This document shows, piece by piece, positions 8,881 to 19,400 of a stretch of DNA of 64,000 nt; position 1 is the stretch's first letter, and every line of letters begins with the position of its first letter. This stretch comes from Nitrosomonadales bacterium. Its GTDB lineage: Bacteria; Pseudomonadota; Gammaproteobacteria; Burkholderiales; Gallionellaceae. The DNA lies in the NCBI GenBank assembly GCA_016716325.1, contig JADJWO010000001.1:186001-250000 (forward strand), in the 5' to 3' direction. A program made the position numbers and the translations under genes. The notes beneath the pieces are model-generated. The model saw only the letters and a list, made by a program, of their open reading frames with translations. It did not search any database and had not been told where the DNA came from.

Positions 8881-10686
8881 TCAATATCTGTCGTACATCG
8901 CGTCGAGATCGTTGCGGAAATGTTCCAGCACCTTGGCGCGCTTGAGCTTGAGCGTCGGGGTCAGCAGCCCGTTCTCCAGGCTCCAGGGTTCGTCCAGCAG
9001 GGTGATGCGGCGGATGCGCGCATAGCCGGGGAAGGACTGGATCTGTTGCGTGACGCGTTGCAGCGCGTAGGCCCTGGCTTGCGGGGATTGCAGGCTGGCG
9101 GGCCAGTCTGCCGGGTGGTCGCGTTCGCGCATCGCGGTGATCCAGCGCTCACGGTTCACCACGGCCAGCAGGCCGAGGTAAGCCTTGCCTTCGCCGACCA
9201 GCATGACTTGATCGAACAGCGGGTCGTTCAGGATGGCGGCTTCCATGTCGCCGGGCGGCACCTTTTCGCCGTTGGACAGCACGATGATCTCCTTGATGCG
9301 CCCGGTGATGGTGATGCGCCCGTGTTCGTCGATATGCGCGACATCGCCGGTGTTCAGCCAGCCGTCCTCGCCCAGCACCGCACGGGTGGCTTCCTCGTTG
9401 TTCCAGTAGCCCAGCATCACGCTGGGGCCGCGCACTTCCAGGGCATCGTGCTCGCCCAAGCGGATCTCCAGATTGGCCAGGGGGGTGCCGACGCTGCTGG
9501 GGAGATTGTCATGCATGCGGTTGACGCTGATCACCGGGCTGGTCTCGGACAGGCCATATCCCTGGGCGATGGGCAGGCCGAGCCCGATGAAGGTGCGCGC
9601 GTGGTGCGGCGATAGCGCCGCGCCGCCCGAGACAGCCAGGCGCAGGCGGCCGCCGAGCCGTGCGGTGACCTTGTCCGCCACCGCTTTCTTGAGCACCGGC
9701 CACAGCAGCAGCTTCGGGTGCCATGCCGCGCGTTTCTGCGCGTGTTCGAAACGGTGGTGGCCGACCTCGATGGCGAGTTCGAACAGCTTGCGCGTGCGTG
9801 CGGGGCCTTTCTCCAGTCTGCTGTGGATGCCGGCCTGGATGCGCTCGAAGATGCGCGGCACGGTGACCAGGATGGTCGGACGGATGATCGCGAGGTCTTC
9901 CTGCAGTTGTTGCACCGAGCGCGCGTAGGCGACGGTGGCGCCGACCATCACCGGTGCGAAGTATCCGGCCATGCGCTCCAGCGCATGCGACAGTGGCAGG
10001 AAGGACAGGAAGACATCGTCCGGATAGACGTCGAAGGTCTGCAACACCCCGTGCGCGTTGCTGAGCAGATTGCGGTGGCTGAGCATCACCCCCTTGGATT
10101 TTCCGGTGGTGCCCGAGGTATAGACGATGGTGGCGAGCGCGTCGCCGTCCTCTCGGGTATGGCGGAAGCCCTCGTGCGCGTCCGGCAGCCATTCGTCGAT
10201 GCCGCGGATGCGCGGATCGGCATCGCCTTCCGGCGGCGTGCGCAGCGTGACGATGCGTTCGAGCGATTCGATGCCGTGACAGGCTTCATGCAACGGGTGC
10301 CAGTGCGCCGCGCTGTCGATCAGCAGCAACTTCGCGCCGGAATCGCGCAGGATGTGCGCGACGTTCTCGGGGCGGTCGGACATGTACAGCGGCACCGTGA
10401 CCAGTCCCAGCCCGAGCGCGGCCTGGTCGAAGATCACCCACTGCGGAGAGTTCTTGAGCATGACCGCGACGCGGTCGCCGGGCTGCAGGCTCTCATGGGA
10501 CATGGCGGCCTGCCAGCGCGCGATCTCGTGCGCCATTTCCTGCCAGGTGAATGCGCGCCACTCGCAGCGATGCTCGTCGAAATGGCGATACGCCGTTGCT
10601 GCGGGCGTGCGCCGGACGCGTTCGTGGAACATGCCGTCGAGCGTGACGGCGATCTCGTGCGAGATCAGGTCGGTCCTGTTGCCCAT
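8881..10686 (-). CDS. Long-chain fatty acid-CoA ligase (AMP-forming)
   Basis: 601 aa, ATG with a GGAGGAAGCG ribosome binding site. ANL-superfamily enzyme that adenylates a fatty acid and transfers it to CoA at the inner membrane. The P-loop signature YTSGTTGKSKGVMLSHRN, the acyl-binding motif GYGLSETSPV and the hinge GRIKEIIVLSNGEKV are all present and in order. The length and the C-terminus (LTPTLKLKRAKVLEHF) match the FACL/FadD15-like branch rather than E. coli FadD. It stands alone and is divergent from the djlA-type gene. Confidence 0.92.
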   Translation of the reverse strand: MGNRTDLISHEIAVTLDGMFHERVRRTPAATAYRHFDEHRCEWRAFTWQEMAHEIARWQAAMSHESLQPGDRVAVMLKNSPQWVIFDQAALGLGLVTVPLYMSDRPENVAHILRDSGAKLLLIDSAAHWHPLHEACHGIESLERIVTLRTPPEGDADPRIRGIDEWLPDAHEGFRHTREDGDALATIVYTSGTTGKSKGVMLSHRNLLSNAHGVLQTFDVYPDDVFLSFLPLSHALERMAGYFAPVMVGATVAYARSVQQLQEDLAIIRPTILVTVPRIFERIQAGIHSRLEKGPARTRKLFELAIEVGHHRFEHAQKRAAWHPKLLLWPVLKKAVADKVTARLGGRLRLAVSGGAALSPHHARTFIGLGLPIAQGYGLSETSPVISVNRMHDNLPSSVGTPLANLEIRLGEHDALEVRGPSVMLGYWNNEEATRAVLGEDGWLNTGDVAHIDEHGRITITGRIKEIIVLSNGEKVPPGDMEAAILNDPLFDQVMLVGEGKAYLGLLAVVNRERWITAMRERDHPADWPASLQSPQARAYALQRVTQQIQSFPGYARIRRITLLDEPWSLENGLLTPTLKLKRAKVLEHFRNDLDAMYDRY

Positions 10687-10823
10687 CGCTTCCTCCCCGG
10701 ATACGAGCTTGCCATGGCGCTCTTGTTATGGTGTCCCGGCCAGTTGCCGGCCGGTATGCGATATGCGCTCGAAGTCGGGAAATGTAGGCGAATTCATCAG
10801 GCGCGTCAATTCGGCGGCGCCGG

Positions 10824-10829
10824 TATAAT
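10824..10829 (+). promoter_or_regulatory. Candidate -10 box for the djlA-type gene
   Basis: A perfect TATAAT lies 52 nt upstream of the TTG start on the plus strand. No good -35 hexamer is visible at the usual spacing. Confidence 0.45.
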
Positions 10830-10880
10830 CGCGTCCGCAAACGCACTGTTTTCCACCCTTCATTTTTCTGGAGTCGCACC

Positions 10881-11654
10881 TTGTTCAAGCTCGTCGGTAT
10901 CGCCATCGGTTATTACTTTCTCGGTTTCTGGGGAGCGCTGCTCGGCTTTTTCGTCGGGGCGATGATCGATCGCGCGCGCAAGTTCGGCGGGGGGGCCGTC
11001 AATCCGCTGCAGAATGCGCTGCGCCAGACGGTGTTCCTCGAGACGGTGTTCATCTCGATGGGCAAGCTGGCCAAGGCGGACGGGCGCGTTTCGCAGGACG
11101 AGATCGAGCATGTCGAGCAGTTCATGCAGAAGCTGGGCATGACGGCGGAACATCGCCAGCAGGCCATCGCGCTGTTCAAGCAGGGTGCTGACCCGGCGTT
11201 CGACATCGAGCAGACGCTCGACAGATTCGTTTCCATCTGCGGACACACGCATCATCTGCGCGAGATGTTGCTGGTGTATCTCATCGTGATGGCGCTGGCG
11301 GACGGACATTTCCATCCCGGGGAAGAGAAACTGCTGACCGGCATTGCGGGCCGGCTCGGGTATGGCCCGGAAGCGTTCAAGCGCCTGATGGACATGGTGC
11401 TGAGCCAGACCCATTTTGCCGGCGGACAGGTCGCCACGGCCGATGCGCTGGACGATGCGTACAAGGCGCTGGGCATCGGCAAGGACAGCAGCGATGCGGA
11501 GGTCAAGCGCGCCTGGCGCAAGCTGATGAGCCAGTACCATCCCGACAAGCTGATCGGGCAGGGCATGCCGGAAGACATGATCGCGATGGCGACCGAGCAG
11601 GCGAAGGAGATCCAGCTGGCCTACGACCTGATCAAGAAGAACCGCAATCTTTGA
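10881..11654 (+). CDS. djlA: DjlA-type membrane-anchored DnaJ co-chaperone
   Basis: 257 aa from a TTG start with GGAG 8 nt upstream. The N-terminus is a glycine-rich transmembrane segment (IAIGYYFLGFWGALLGFFVGAM), then a TerB-like all-helical domain (about residues 50-170), then a C-terminal J domain containing the essential HPD in YHPDKL. That order is the DjlA layout: the J domain stimulates the DnaK ATPase at the inner membrane. A histidine-phosphatase gene follows after 4 nt. Confidence 0.9.
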   Translation: MFKLVGIAIGYYFLGFWGALLGFFVGAMIDRARKFGGGAVNPLQNALRQTVFLETVFISMGKLAKADGRVSQDEIEHVEQFMQKLGMTAEHRQQAIALFKQGADPAFDIEQTLDRFVSICGHTHHLREMLLVYLIVMALADGHFHPGEEKLLTGIAGRLGYGPEAFKRLMDMVLSQTHFAGGQVATADALDDAYKALGIGKDSSDAEVKRAWRKLMSQYHPDKLIGQGMPEDMIAMATEQAKEIQLAYDLIKKNRNL

Positions 11655-11658
11655 GAAC

Positions 11659-12198
11659 ATGAAGATCATCCTGGTGCGCCACGGCGAGAGCGAGGGCAAC
11701 GTCAGGCACGAGATCAACGACGACCCGCAACGCATCGTCAACCTGACAGCACGCGGCAGGGAACAGGCTGCTGCCGCATCGGACCGGTTGCGCGATAGGC
11801 CGTTCACGCATGCCTATGCCTCGCAGTTCCCGCGCGCACAACAGACCGCTGCCATCCTGTTGCGCCATCACGCCGTCCCGCTGCACATCGACGCGCGCCT
11901 GAACGAGCGCATCTCCGGCATGGACGGGTTGCACGTGGACGCGTTCAACGACCTGGTGCGCCCCGATTACCTGCGCATCAGGCCGCCGCGCGGCGAATCG
12001 TTCCTCGGGCAGATGGAACGGGTGCGCGGATTCCTCGACGAAACCGCCGCGCGCCACCCGCAAGGGTTGGTGCTGGCCGTGTCGCACGAGAATCCCATCG
12101 TCGCGGCGCTGGCCTTGTTTGCCGACGATCCGGAACGGGTGATGCTGGACAAGCTCGACAATTGCCAGTGGGTGGAACTGGACTGGCCGCCGGACTGA
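11659..12198 (+). CDS. Histidine phosphatase family protein
   Basis: 179 aa. The phospho-acceptor His is in LVRHGESEGN at the N-terminus, the Arg/Glu pocket follows (QFPRAQQTA), and the second His is in VSHENPIVAAL. This is the phosphoglycerate-mutase-like branch-2/SixA-type fold; it could act on small phosphometabolites or phosphohistidine. The start is 4 nt after the djlA stop with only a weak RBS, suggesting translational coupling. A strong terminator follows. Confidence 0.85.
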   Translation: MKIILVRHGESEGNVRHEINDDPQRIVNLTARGREQAAAASDRLRDRPFTHAYASQFPRAQQTAAILLRHHAVPLHIDARLNERISGMDGLHVDAFNDLVRPDYLRIRPPRGESFLGQMERVRGFLDETAARHPQGLVLAVSHENPIVAALALFADDPERVMLDKLDNCQWVELDWPPD

Positions 12199-12223
12199 AT
12201 CCGTCGCGGCGCAGGCACAAACA

Positions 12224-12252
12224 AAAAAGGACATCGCAAGGATGTCCTTTTT
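12224..12252. terminator. Intrinsic terminator
   Basis: A 12-bp perfect stem (AAAAAGGACATC) with a GCAAG loop and a T-run, positioned between the convergent phosphatase and OmpA-family genes, so it probably serves both. Confidence 0.85.
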
Positions 12253-12274
12253 CATGACAGCGACGGAACCGGCG

Positions 12275-13219
12275 TTACTGTCCGCTGCCGCGCAAGATGA
12301 TCTCCACGCGGCGGTTCGGTTGCAGGCAACTGACCTGTTCCTGTTTGGACAACGCGGTGGGGCAGGTCACCAGCGGTTGCGTCGAGCCCGCGCCGCCTGA
12401 GCGGATCCGCTCAGGCGCGATGCCCTTGCCGATCAGGTATTGCCGGATGCGCTCGGCGCGCTGCTCGGACAGTTTCTGGTTGTAGGCCGGCGGACCATAG
12501 CGGTCGGTGTGGCCGACCAGCGTGACGGATTCTGCGGAGTGCCAGCCCTTGACGGTGTCGGCGAGCCGGTCCAGTCGTGCCGTCGCGCCGGGGATCAGTT
12601 CCGCGCTGTCGAAGGCGAACAGCGTGTCGGTGGACAGCACGTATTTTTCGATGACCTTGCGGCCTGCCTCGCCGCCGCAATTGGCGATCGCCACCTGCGC
12701 CTCGTAGACCAGGTTTTCGACGCCGCGCGCGTAGGATTGCGCATGGCTCCAGCCGGATTCGGCCTTCTCGTGGCCGGTCCAGACCAGTTGCACTTCGGCC
12801 TCGGCGAGCTGGCGCTGTCCGCAGGTGAATTTCGCGTCGCCTTTCAACACGGTGATCTTTTCCCACAGGTCCTGGCGCACCGCTTCGCTGCCTTGCAGTT
12901 GCATGGGTGTCTCCATGCTGATGCTGTCGCGCCGGTTCTCCAGCGCATCGAGCAGGGCTTTCGCTTGCCCGATGGCGGCATCGACTATCCCGCTGTTGTC
13001 CGTCTGGTGGTATTCGCTGGTCGCCAGATCCAGCCAGGTGCGCGCCTTGGCGAGATGATAGTGGTCCGAGCCGAGCCCGCCGAACGCCAGCTTGTCGGCG
13101 CGGCGCTGCAATTCGACGATCTGTTGCAGGCGTTCCGGCAACGGGGTTTCGGCGGCCTGTGCCGGCGCAAGGGTGCCGAGCAGGGCAGCGAACAACAGCG
13201 GGAGGGCGAACTTATTCAT
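12275..13219 (-). CDS. OmpA-family peptidoglycan-associated protein
   Basis: The 314-aa start at 13219 gives a signal peptide (MNKFALPLLFAALLGTLAPA); upstream in-frame codons run through palindromic repeats and are rejected. Residues 20-190 are alpha-helical. The C-terminal OmpA domain has the peptidoglycan-binding signature LVGHTDRYG ... NQKLSEQRAERIRQYL ... IRSGGAGS and the usual PNRRVEI end. A disulfide-capable Cys pair is seen in CPTALSKQEQVSC. The last gene of the giant DUF11 cluster lies 216 bp away on the same strand, so it may be the periplasmic end of that locus. Confidence 0.88.
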   Translation of the reverse strand: MNKFALPLLFAALLGTLAPAQAAETPLPERLQQIVELQRRADKLAFGGLGSDHYHLAKARTWLDLATSEYHQTDNSGIVDAAIGQAKALLDALENRRDSISMETPMQLQGSEAVRQDLWEKITVLKGDAKFTCGQRQLAEAEVQLVWTGHEKAESGWSHAQSYARGVENLVYEAQVAIANCGGEAGRKVIEKYVLSTDTLFAFDSAELIPGATARLDRLADTVKGWHSAESVTLVGHTDRYGPPAYNQKLSEQRAERIRQYLIGKGIAPERIRSGGAGSTQPLVTCPTALSKQEQVSCLQPNRRVEIILRGSGQ

Positions 13220-13246
13220 CACAGATAATCCATTAACAACAGACTT

Positions 13247-13390
13247 CGTCATTCCGGCGCAGGCCGGAATCCAGTTATTGATCCGGCATCTATAGAGTTT
13301 CACGTCATACCCGCGAAGGCGGGTATCCAGTGGCGCGCAAAGCGCGCCGATGTTGTTTCTACTGGATTCCGGGTCAAGCCCGGAATGACG
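13247..13390. repeat. Three palindromic repeat units (GTCATTCCCGC family)
   Basis: Three imperfect palindromes occur at 13247-13273, 13303-13330 and 13361-13390, with sequences of the type CGTCATTCCGGCGCAGGCC. Related units recur at 37.6, 57.0, 58.1-58.3, 61.8 and 62.1 kb, so this is a dispersed REP-like family. They fill most of the space between the OmpA gene and the DUF11 cluster. Confidence 0.8.
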
Positions 13391-13435
13391 GGCTGATGGA
13401 TTATTTTGGTTCATGGTCGATACCTCGATAGGTCG

Positions 13436-16400
13436 TCATTTCACACATACGCGGAATTCCAGCGAGAAGCTCGGGCTGGGCGGTGTCGGATCGCCGGCGA
13501 AACTGCCTTGCGGCTTGAAGCGTACTTCGCTGATCAGCGGGTCGCAGCCGTCCGGTTGGGGACTGGGGGTGTAGCCCCACGCCGGGGTCGGCGAGCCGCC
13601 GAAGTATTCGACATGCAGCGCCGGATCGAAGGTCAGTCCGCTGCTGCCCGGCGTGAAGATCACCGGCCCGGAGTCGGGCGCGCCGAGGTCGTTCACGTAC
13701 AGTGATGCTTCGGCGGGGATCGGATCGGTGATCACCAGCGTGTTGTTGTCCACCGGGCCGGTACCGGAATTGGTCACGGTCAGGGTGTAGGTCGCGATCG
13801 CACCGGGGATCAATTTCGGATTTGTCGTGTCATTGACCGGATCGGAATAGACATCGACCGTTTTCAGGAAAGTCAGCGAAGGCTGTGCGCTGTTGATCGT
13901 GATCAGCGCGTTGTTGTCCACGTTGCCGCTGAAATTGATGCCGGCGCTGGTGTATTCGTGCCGCACACTGTTGTAATAACTCACGCTCGGCATATCGGCG
14001 CCGATCGTGGCGTTGAAGGTGATGGTCAGCGACGAGCCGGCAGCCAGCGCGTAGGCGCCGAAGTCCCACTGCACCTGCTGCTGGTTGAGGTTGCTGGCGT
14101 AGGGCGGCACGGTCGGCGCGACCGAGGTGGTGATCGCGGGCGTCAGCGCGGTCGGCGTGCCGTTCACCGTGTAGGCGGTCGTCGCCGAATAGTTCAGGCG
14201 CTTGGCCCCGTTCACCGCCGTGCCGTTGTACGGCAGGAAGTCGTACACCTTGAGCGCGGTGGTGGCCGCCGTGCCGGTGTTGGTGACGGTGATGGTGTAG
14301 GTCGCCGTGCCGCCCGGCGCGACGTTGGCAGTGCTGGTGGTTTTGCCGATGTTCAGTATCGCCACGTTCTGCACGCTGGCGGTCGCGGTGCTTTTGACCA
14401 CGCCGGGTGTCGCGCAGGTATCGGTCGCCACGGTGCTGATCGACGCGCAGTTGATCACCGAGCCGCCCGAGGGCGCGTTGGTCTGCACGTCGATGTACAG
14501 GGTGCCGGAGCTGCTTCCCGGCAGACTGGCGGCCGTCATCGCGACTGCCGTTCCGCCGGCGATGGCGGTGAGCGCCGCATCCGCGCCGCGCGCCGCGCCT
14601 GCGGCTGCCGGGTTTTGCGACAGCGCCGGCACGCTGGGCCGCACGTCCGGGCCGCTGCCGACATACAAGTTGCCTGCCGCCGTGGTCGAGGCGGGCAGTG
14701 TGTCGTTAAGGGTCACGATCTGCGCCGCCTGGGACAGGTTGCCGTACAGAAGTTTGTAGCGCAGCTTCGCGTTCGGCGGCAGCGGGGTGTTCACGACATA
14801 GGGCTGGCAGGTCGTCAGCGCGGCGTCGTACACGCAGTCGATGCTTTTGCTCATGGTCAGCGTGTTGAACGGTACCAGCACCGGCGCCTGCCCGTTCGCC
14901 GTCGAACTGGGGAACGCGCCGCCGGTGTAATTCGCGGTCACGTCGTTGTAGTAGGTCGCGCCGGGATCGGCCGCGCCCTTGGGCACCAGCGTTCCCACGG
15001 TGGCGGTGAAGGTGAGCTTGAAGGTCTGCCCGGCCGGGATCACTACGCCGCCGGTGAACGTCCAGGTCACGGTCTCCTTGTTGAGCGTGGCGGGCGCAGC
15101 GGGTGGCGTGACCGTCGGCGTATAGGCCGGCGTGACCGTCGCCCCGTTCAGCGTCATCGCGCCGGTCGCGGCATACGCGAAGCGCCAGGTCGCGCCCGCC
15201 GCATTCGCCACACCCGGCAGGGTATCCACCAGGCTCGTCAGCGTGGCGTCCGCCGACCCGGTGTTGGTCACCGAAAGGGTGTAGGACACCGTGCCGCCCT
15301 GCGCCACGGTGGACGAAGTGCCGTTGGTGACGGCCTTGCTCACCGACAGGTTGCCGCCCGCCGCCGCCGCCGTCGTGGAACCGGTCGCACCCAGCGGATC
15401 CTGGGTGGTGGTCATCGTGGCGGTGTTGGTCACGCCAGCGCCTGCGGTTGCGGTGGTCTGCAGGTCGAAGGTGATGGTGCCGCTCGCGCCCGCCGCCAGC
15501 GTGCCGCCGGTCAACAGTGTCACTGTCCCGCCGCCCGCCGGATGCGCGGGTGCCCCCGCCGGCGTGCCGTTCACGATCAGGTTGCTGACCGCGTTCGCTC
15601 CCACCTGAGTCGGCAGAGTGTCGGTGATGGTGATGCCGCTGGCAGCCGAAGCGGACAGGTTCTCATAGACGATCTTGTAGCCCAGCTTGGCGTTCACCGG
15701 GATCGGCGTGCCATCCACATAGCTGCCGGGTGTGCAGGTCGGGTTGTAGACGCAGTCGATGGTCTTGGTGATCCGGGACATCGCGGGTACGTTCACCGGC
15801 GCGAGGTCGTTCGCGATCTCGCTGGCCGTCGCACCGCCGGTATAGTTGGCCTTCACGTCGTTGTAGTAGATCTGTCCGGTGGGGACGGCGCCGAACTGTG
15901 CGACGAAGGTGATGACCATCGTCTGCCCCGGGTTGATGGTCGTGGCTGCGGGGAAGGTCCAGGTCACGGCCTGTTGCGCGCCGGCGACCGGAGCGGCGGG
16001 GGCGGGATTCTGGTACTGGCCGGCAGCCGGCGCGCCGGCCACGCCGGTCTGCGCAACGCCGTTGACCAGCACCGAGGCGGTCGAGGTATAGCCTATCGTG
16101 CCGACCGCAGCGGCAGGCAATGAATCCACCACGCTGGTGACCGGCGCAGGTTGGGCGCCGGTGTTGGTCACGGTGATCGCGTAGGTCACCGGGCTGTTCG
16201 GCGTGATGTTGGCCGGACTGGGGGTGACCACCGCCTTGCTCACGCTGATGGTGTTCGGCGGCACCGTGACCGGTGCGGTTGCCGGGGTCGAGGTCGTCAC
16301 GCCGCCTATCCTGGCGCGGCCGGTGTTCAGATAAGTGCCCGGTGCGACGCCGGTATAGGTTGCGGTGAACGTCAGCGTGAAGGTCTGGCCGGGAAGGATG

Positions 16401-19400
16401 GAGTTGTTCGGCGCGGCAAAGGTCCAGCGATAACGCCGGGCCGCCGCGCTATAGGTAGGCAACGGGGCTGCGACGGGGGCGCCGTTCAGCGTCGCCACGG
16501 TGAGGGCCTGGCAGGCCGCCGTTGTCGCGCCGCAGGTCACCGTTCCGGGTGCGGCGACCAGCGGCAGGATATCCTCCACCCGGTTAAAGGTGACGGCAGC
16601 GGCGCCGTCGTTGGCAACGGTGATGGTGTAGTTCACGTTGCCGGCCGCATCGATCACCGTATTGCTTGCCGTCTTGGTGACCCTCACCGCCGTCGCGGTC
16701 GCACTCACCGCGCTGGTGATGGCTGCACCAGCCGCCGCAACCCGCTCGGCACTGTTGATCGAGGCGGTGTTGGTCACTACGGCCGCCGCCGCCGCGTTGG
16801 TCTGCACGTCCAGATACAAGGTTCCGGAACTGCCGCCCGGCAGGACAGTCGGTGCAAGGGTCACCAGCGTGCCACCCGCCGTTGCCGTCAGCAGCGCATC
16901 CGGGTCGCGCGGCGCACCCGCCGCAGCCGGGTTCACCGACATCACGGGAGCGCTGGGCCGGATCTCCGGCCCGCTCTCCACATACAGGTTGCCTGCGGCC
17001 GTGGTCGAAGCGGGCAGCGTATCGGTCAGCGTGATGGTCTGCGCGTAGGCCTGCGGGTTGGTATAGACGATCTTGTAGCGCAGTTTGGCATTGGTCGGGA
17101 TGGCTGCGGGCGGAGCGTATGAACCCGGCGTGCAGACGCCGAGCGCGTCGAACACGCAGTCTATGGTCTTGGCCAGTTGCAGCGATGGCGGGGTCAGCGT
17201 CGCTGTTGCGGTGAGGCCGGTCGTCTTGGAGGTCGCGGTGTTGGGGGCGACCGGCGTCAGCACGCAGGCGACGGCGCAGTTGATGGTCGCAGTGTTGCGG
17301 TAGGCGGTGTTATAAAGCATCAGGTTGTTGGCGGTGGCGTCGCCGGCCGTCGCGGTGAACGTGACCGCCAGCTGCCCGCCGGCCGGGATGGTCGTCCCGG
17401 ACGGGAAGGTCCAGGTGACGGTTTCGCTGTTGGTCGTGGCGGGCGCCGCCGGCGGGGTCATGGTAGCGACCACGCCGGACAGCGGCGTCCCGTTCACCGA
17501 CACGTTGCTGGTGGCCAGATAATTGAAGCGGCTCGGCGCCTGGCTTGCCAGCACGGCGGTTGCCCTGCCGGGCAGCACGTCGACCAGTGTCGCCAGGGAG
17601 GCGGCCGTGCTGCCGGTGTTCGAGACGGTCACGGTATAGGTCACCGTTTCGCCCTTGTTGGGGGTGGAGGGGGAGACGATCTTGTTGATCAGCAGGTTGG
17701 CGGCCAGCGAGGTGACGACGTTGGACGGCGTATAGGATGTCACGCCTGCCGGGATCTCTGTGCTGACGGCCTTCGCGGTGTTGACGATGGTCGAGCCTGC
17801 CGTGAGCAGCGGGAATTGCACATCGAATTCGAGGATACCGGCGCCGCCACCGGAGATCACCGGTATCGTGGGGTAGTTGAATGTGGTGCCGCCCGCGCCG
17901 AAACCGCATGCCGCGATGGCCGGACTGGAGGGCGGACCGATGTTCGGATTGGTGCTGACGGCGGTCACGCCGGTGGCGAAATTGACCGGTGTCAAGGTGT
18001 TCGGCAACTGGTCGCAGATCGTCACGTTGTGCTGCGTGCCGTTGTTGGTGTTGATATAGGAGATGCGGTAGCGCACCTTGGGTCCCGGCCCCGGCGTGCC
18101 GGTCGTGGGCAGGTTGGCGCCGTTGTTCGGCATGCAGGTCCCGGTCGCGTCGTACACGCAGACGACCTCTTTCAATATATATAAGGTCGAGACGTTGCTG
18201 GCGACGCTGGGCACGTTGTACACCCAGGCGCTGTCGCGGTTGCCGACCCCTAAAGCACCTCCGCCTATACCAAAAGAGCTCTCCGGACTGGTGTCGCCAC
18301 CGAACACTTCGGAGTTGTTCACCAGGCCGTTGGCGGGCGGTGGCGAGGTCATCAGCAGACTGATCTTGACGTAGCTCTGCGTGCCCACCACGAGCCGCCC
18401 CGCGGCCCAGCGCACCGCGTTGGTATTGGGAGGCAGCGGGAAGGTGGCGCCGCTCATCGTCGGTGTCGCCAATACCGTGTTGGTTCCCGCGACGGTCGCC
18501 GGATTGGTGGTCGGGACGAAGGCATTGGAACCGACCATCGAGCCGGGGTAGCTGATGCGCTGCCACGGGCCGACGGTGCCGGTATAGTCGAGCTGGTAGC
18601 CGCTGTCCGGGCCGGCGACCGGGGAGCCGGCATTGAACGGTGGTACGCCCGAGCCGTTGGTGTCGATGGCGGGAACCCCGGCGCTGGGCAGTAGCGCGTT
18701 CAGCGCGGTGATGCTGGCGGCCGTGGTGCCGAAGCCGTTGGTCATTCCGGCATCCCACAGGTTGTGCGTGGATACTCCACCGGCCGCACAGGTGCTCACC
18801 AGGCCGCCCATCAGGGGAACCAGTTGCGCCCCGCGCGCAGGACAGATGTAATAGCCGTTGCCGGTGGGCGCCGACCATTGCAGCGCGCGGCCGTCTATGC
18901 TGGGATCGATGAACAGTTGCGTGCGTGGGTCGGTGGAATAGAACAGTCCCGTGTCCGCGTAGAGCTGCGCCAGGTTGCCGGTGCAGTTGGCCAGCGTGCG
19001 TCCCGCTGCGGTACAGGTGGCGATGGTGTAAGGGTCGCTGGTCCAGGTGGCGGTGTAGGTACCGGCGCCGCCGTTGCCGAAGCCGTTGGCCATCTGCGCG
19101 GGGGCGGGCGGCGAGGTCTGGTAGAAGCCGCCCATCCCGTCCGGCTGCACGAACCAGGCGCCGGCGACTTGCGCGCCCGCCGGGATGTAGTCGGTGATGT
19201 AGCCGCCCGCGCCGATGTCGGAGTTGTTGGCGATCGGCGTGAACTGGATGATGTAGCTGACCGTATCGCCCTGCTTGAAGCCCAGCGTCGCGCCCGGCAC
19301 GCCGTTCGCCACGTCCTGTACGCGCTGCTTGATCATCGCGACCGTCTCCGGCGCGAAATATTTGGTGGTTTGTACCTGGCCCACGCTGTCCGCGTGCGCG

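Noticed and set aside
13958..18184. Several long plus-strand open frames opposite the 2012-aa gene
   Set aside because: Repetitive shadows of the DUF11 repeats.
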